From an uncultured Bacteroidales bacterium (GTDB lineage: Bacteria; Bacteroidota; Bacteroidia; Bacteroidales; Paludibacteraceae): a DNA stretch of 15,021 bases. The notes beneath the pieces are model-generated. The model ran no database searches. It was given only the letters and a program-made list of their open reading frames with translations, and had not been told where the DNA came from. The DNA lies in the NCBI GenBank assembly GCA_937910305.1, contig CALEPS010000193.1, positions 1 to 15,021 on the forward strand, written 5' to 3'. This document shows, in pieces, positions 13,849-15,021 of this stretch. Position numbers and translations under genes: made by a program. Position 1 is the first letter of the stretch; every line of letters starts with the position of its first letter.

Positions 13849-14593
13849 TTTGCTGTTTGATTCTACCGGCTATGACGGCATTGCGGACCGCCTCGATAGC
13901 GGCATTGGAATCCATGTTTCCTTCGGCATCGCGGAACTGATTCAGGTCTATCGGTTCACCGATATACATACGGCAAGGCACGCGGTGGACGAAAGGTTTA
14001 CCCTTTGGCAACGCCTCGAAACATCCGTCCAGCGAAAGCGGGATGACCGGCAGTCCCAAATCGATGGCTATCTGGAAAGCACCGCGTTTGAACCGTCCCA
14101 CTTCGCCGTTCAGCGAACGGGTTCCCTCCGGGAAGATCACGGTGCATACACCGCCTACCAGCTGCTTCTCCACCTCTTTGAGGCTCTCCATCGCGGCTTT
14201 GGCATTGCGGCGGTCGATAAAGATATGTCCGGCGGCTTTGCATCCCGTCCCTACAAAAGGCACCTTCCGCAACTCCGCTTTCATCAGCCATTTGAAGATC
14301 ACCGGCAGCCAACCGTAGATCAGCCATACGTCGAACATCGACTGGTGATTCGACACAAACACATAACTCTGACCCGGCCGGATATGCTCCGCGCCCTCTA
14401 CCGTCACCGGCAGAAACATCAGCCACAGAAACGAGCGGGACCAGAACTGCTGTACTTTATGCACAAACTCCGCATTCCGCCAATGAACGGTACAGATGGT
14501 GAAAACAGCCGTGAAGACCGTCAGCACACACAGTATCGGCCAAGCGACCAGATACTGGTAAATGATATAAAACGGTTTTAGTATGCTTTTCAT
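13841..14593 (-). CDS. plsC: 1-acyl-sn-glycerol-3-phosphate acyltransferase
   Basis: PlsC adds the second acyl chain to lysophosphatidic acid in phospholipid synthesis at the inner membrane. The 250-residue protein has the family motifs in order: NHQSMFD with His83 and Asp88 (HX4D); GCKAAGHIFIDRRN (117-130); FPEGTRS (154-160), followed by GRFKRGAF (166-173); and LPVIPLSL (181-188). One hydrophobic segment at about residues 9-35 anchors the N-terminus. A related enzyme acting on another acyl acceptor (for example an aminolipid) is possible because Bacteroidota carry several PlsC-like proteins. A 28-base heptamer array sits only a few bases upstream of the ATG and no ribosome-binding site is recognisable. 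Confidence 0.94.
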   Translation of the reverse strand: MKSILKPFYIIYQYLVAWPILCVLTVFTAVFTICTVHWRNAEFVHKVQQFWSRSFLWLMFLPVTVEGAEHIRPGQSYVFVSNHQSMFDVWLIYGWLPVIFKWLMKAELRKVPFVGTGCKAAGHIFIDRRNAKAAMESLKEVEKQLVGGVCTVIFPEGTRSLNGEVGRFKRGAFQIAIDLGLPVIPLSLDGCFEALPKGKPFVHRVPCRMYIGEPIDLNQFRDAEGNMDSNAAIEAVRNAVIAGRIKQQNK

Positions 14594-14598
14594 TTTCT

Positions 14599-14626
14599 AT
14601 TCTCAATTCTCAATTCTCAATTCTCA
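14599..14626. repeat. 7-base tandem repeat (ATTCTCA) just upstream of plsC
   Basis: Four perfect ATTCTCA units lie between the kinase stop and the plsC start, ending six bases before the ATG. On the transcribed (minus) strand the array reads TTGAGAA, which contains TGA when translated. This is the opposite orientation to the in-frame copies in asmA and ileS, and this copy lies in untranslated sequence. Confidence 0.92.
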
Positions 14627-14633
14627 ACTTCTG

Positions 14634-15021
14634 TCACTCCTTGTCATATTTCTGCATAAACCCGCGGTAGAGCGCGCATATACGACGTATCTCCTCCCAT
14701 TGCTCGTCCGGCAGTTTGGTGCCTACCACCTCCACTACACGGCCTGCAGCGATAGTACCTATCTCGGCGCATCGGCGGATATCGAAACCGTCCGCCAGAG
14801 CATGCAGGAAGCCGCCTGCGAAATAGTCTCCGGCACCGGTGGAGTCCGTACAGGATGTGGTGATCGCGCCAATATGGTGACGCTTGCTGCCCTGCTGTAT
14901 GTACGAACCGTTCTTGCCTACTTTCACAACCGCTATATCGCATTGCTCCGCTATCATCTGGACGGACTCTTCCGGATTGAGATGCGTATAGGCGAACGAC
15001 TCGTCCTCGTTGGCAAAGACA
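14634..15021 (-). CDS. PfkB-family sugar/nucleoside kinase, C-terminal part (adenosine-kinase-like)
   Basis: The frame stays open to the right edge, beyond the internal Met at 14955-14957, so only the last ~129 residues are present. They include VFANEDESFAYT at the edge, VVKVGKNGSYI, and the PfkB signature CTDSTGAGDYFAGGF with the catalytic Asp in GAGD. It ends with AAGRVVEVVGTKL and an acidic/basic tail. PfkB kinases phosphorylate sugars or nucleosides with ATP. The NEDE segment and overall style match Bacteroidota proteins annotated as adenosine kinase, but ribokinase or another sugar kinase remains possible without the N-terminal half. The stop is about 41 bases before plsC, and the two genes may be co-transcribed. 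Confidence 0.85.
   Translation of the reverse strand, partial: VFANEDESFAYTHLNPEESVQMIAEQCDIAVVKVGKNGSYIQQGSKRHHIGAITTSCTDSTGAGDYFAGGFLHALADGFDIRRCAEIGTIAAGRVVEVVGTKLPDEQWEEIRRICALYRGFMQKYDKE

Overview
All thirteen genes in this window lie on the minus strand, with gaps of at most about 50 bases. The content points to a Bacteroidales (Bacteroidota) bacterium. Indicators are the gliding-motility-type lipoprotein GldH, RicT/PSP1 next to HolB, a long type-2 isoleucyl-tRNA synthetase with a GIHH signature, several SPII lipoproteins, a very large AsmA protein, and starts that mostly lack strong Shine-Dalgarno sequences. No rRNA, tRNA, CRISPR array, integrase or transposase is visible.

In transcription order (high to low coordinates) the layout is: a PfkB-family kinase resembling adenosine kinase (3' end only, 14634-15021); PlsC acyltransferase (13841-14593); a HIT-family hydrolase (13373-13804); the DNA polymerase III delta' subunit HolB (12201-13358); RicT (11122-12204); GldH (10640-11125); the tRNA m7G46 methyltransferase TrmB (9896-10633); IleRS (6430-9873); a small lipocalin-like lipoprotein (5981-6427); an AsmA-family protein (2862-5984); an M3 peptidyl-dipeptidase lipoprotein (717-2813); a small polytopic membrane protein (154-678); and the start of another lipoprotein (1-164). 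ATGA stop/start overlaps join holB-ricT, ricT-gldH and lipoprotein-asmA, suggesting translational coupling. Most of the genes are housekeeping: replication clamp loading, tRNA charging and modification, phospholipid synthesis and envelope maintenance.

The unusual signal is not a gene but a set of short tandem repeats scattered through the window. At least eight arrays have a period of 7 (or mixed 7/8) bases, but their unit sequences are mostly unrelated. Examples on the coding strand are CAACTTT, CAATTCT, GTACATC, GACAAAG, ACAAACT, TCAGATT and a 15-base unit made of 8+7. Some sit in the short intergenic gaps and form stop codons or start-proximal spacers. Others sit in frame inside genes: one in the membrane protein, two in asmA, one in the lipoprotein signal peptide, and three plus an 11-base variant in ileS, an essential gene. 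A GC-rich palindromic element is also inserted in frame in the membrane protein. In the CAATTCT-type family, all intragenic copies have the stop-free strand as coding strand; the one intergenic copy has the opposite orientation, which would contain TGA. This resembles the heptanucleotide STRR repeats of cyanobacteria, but here with several in-frame copies, and it is the main candidate for something undescribed.

Functional calls rest on motifs and remembered family features; no database search was run.
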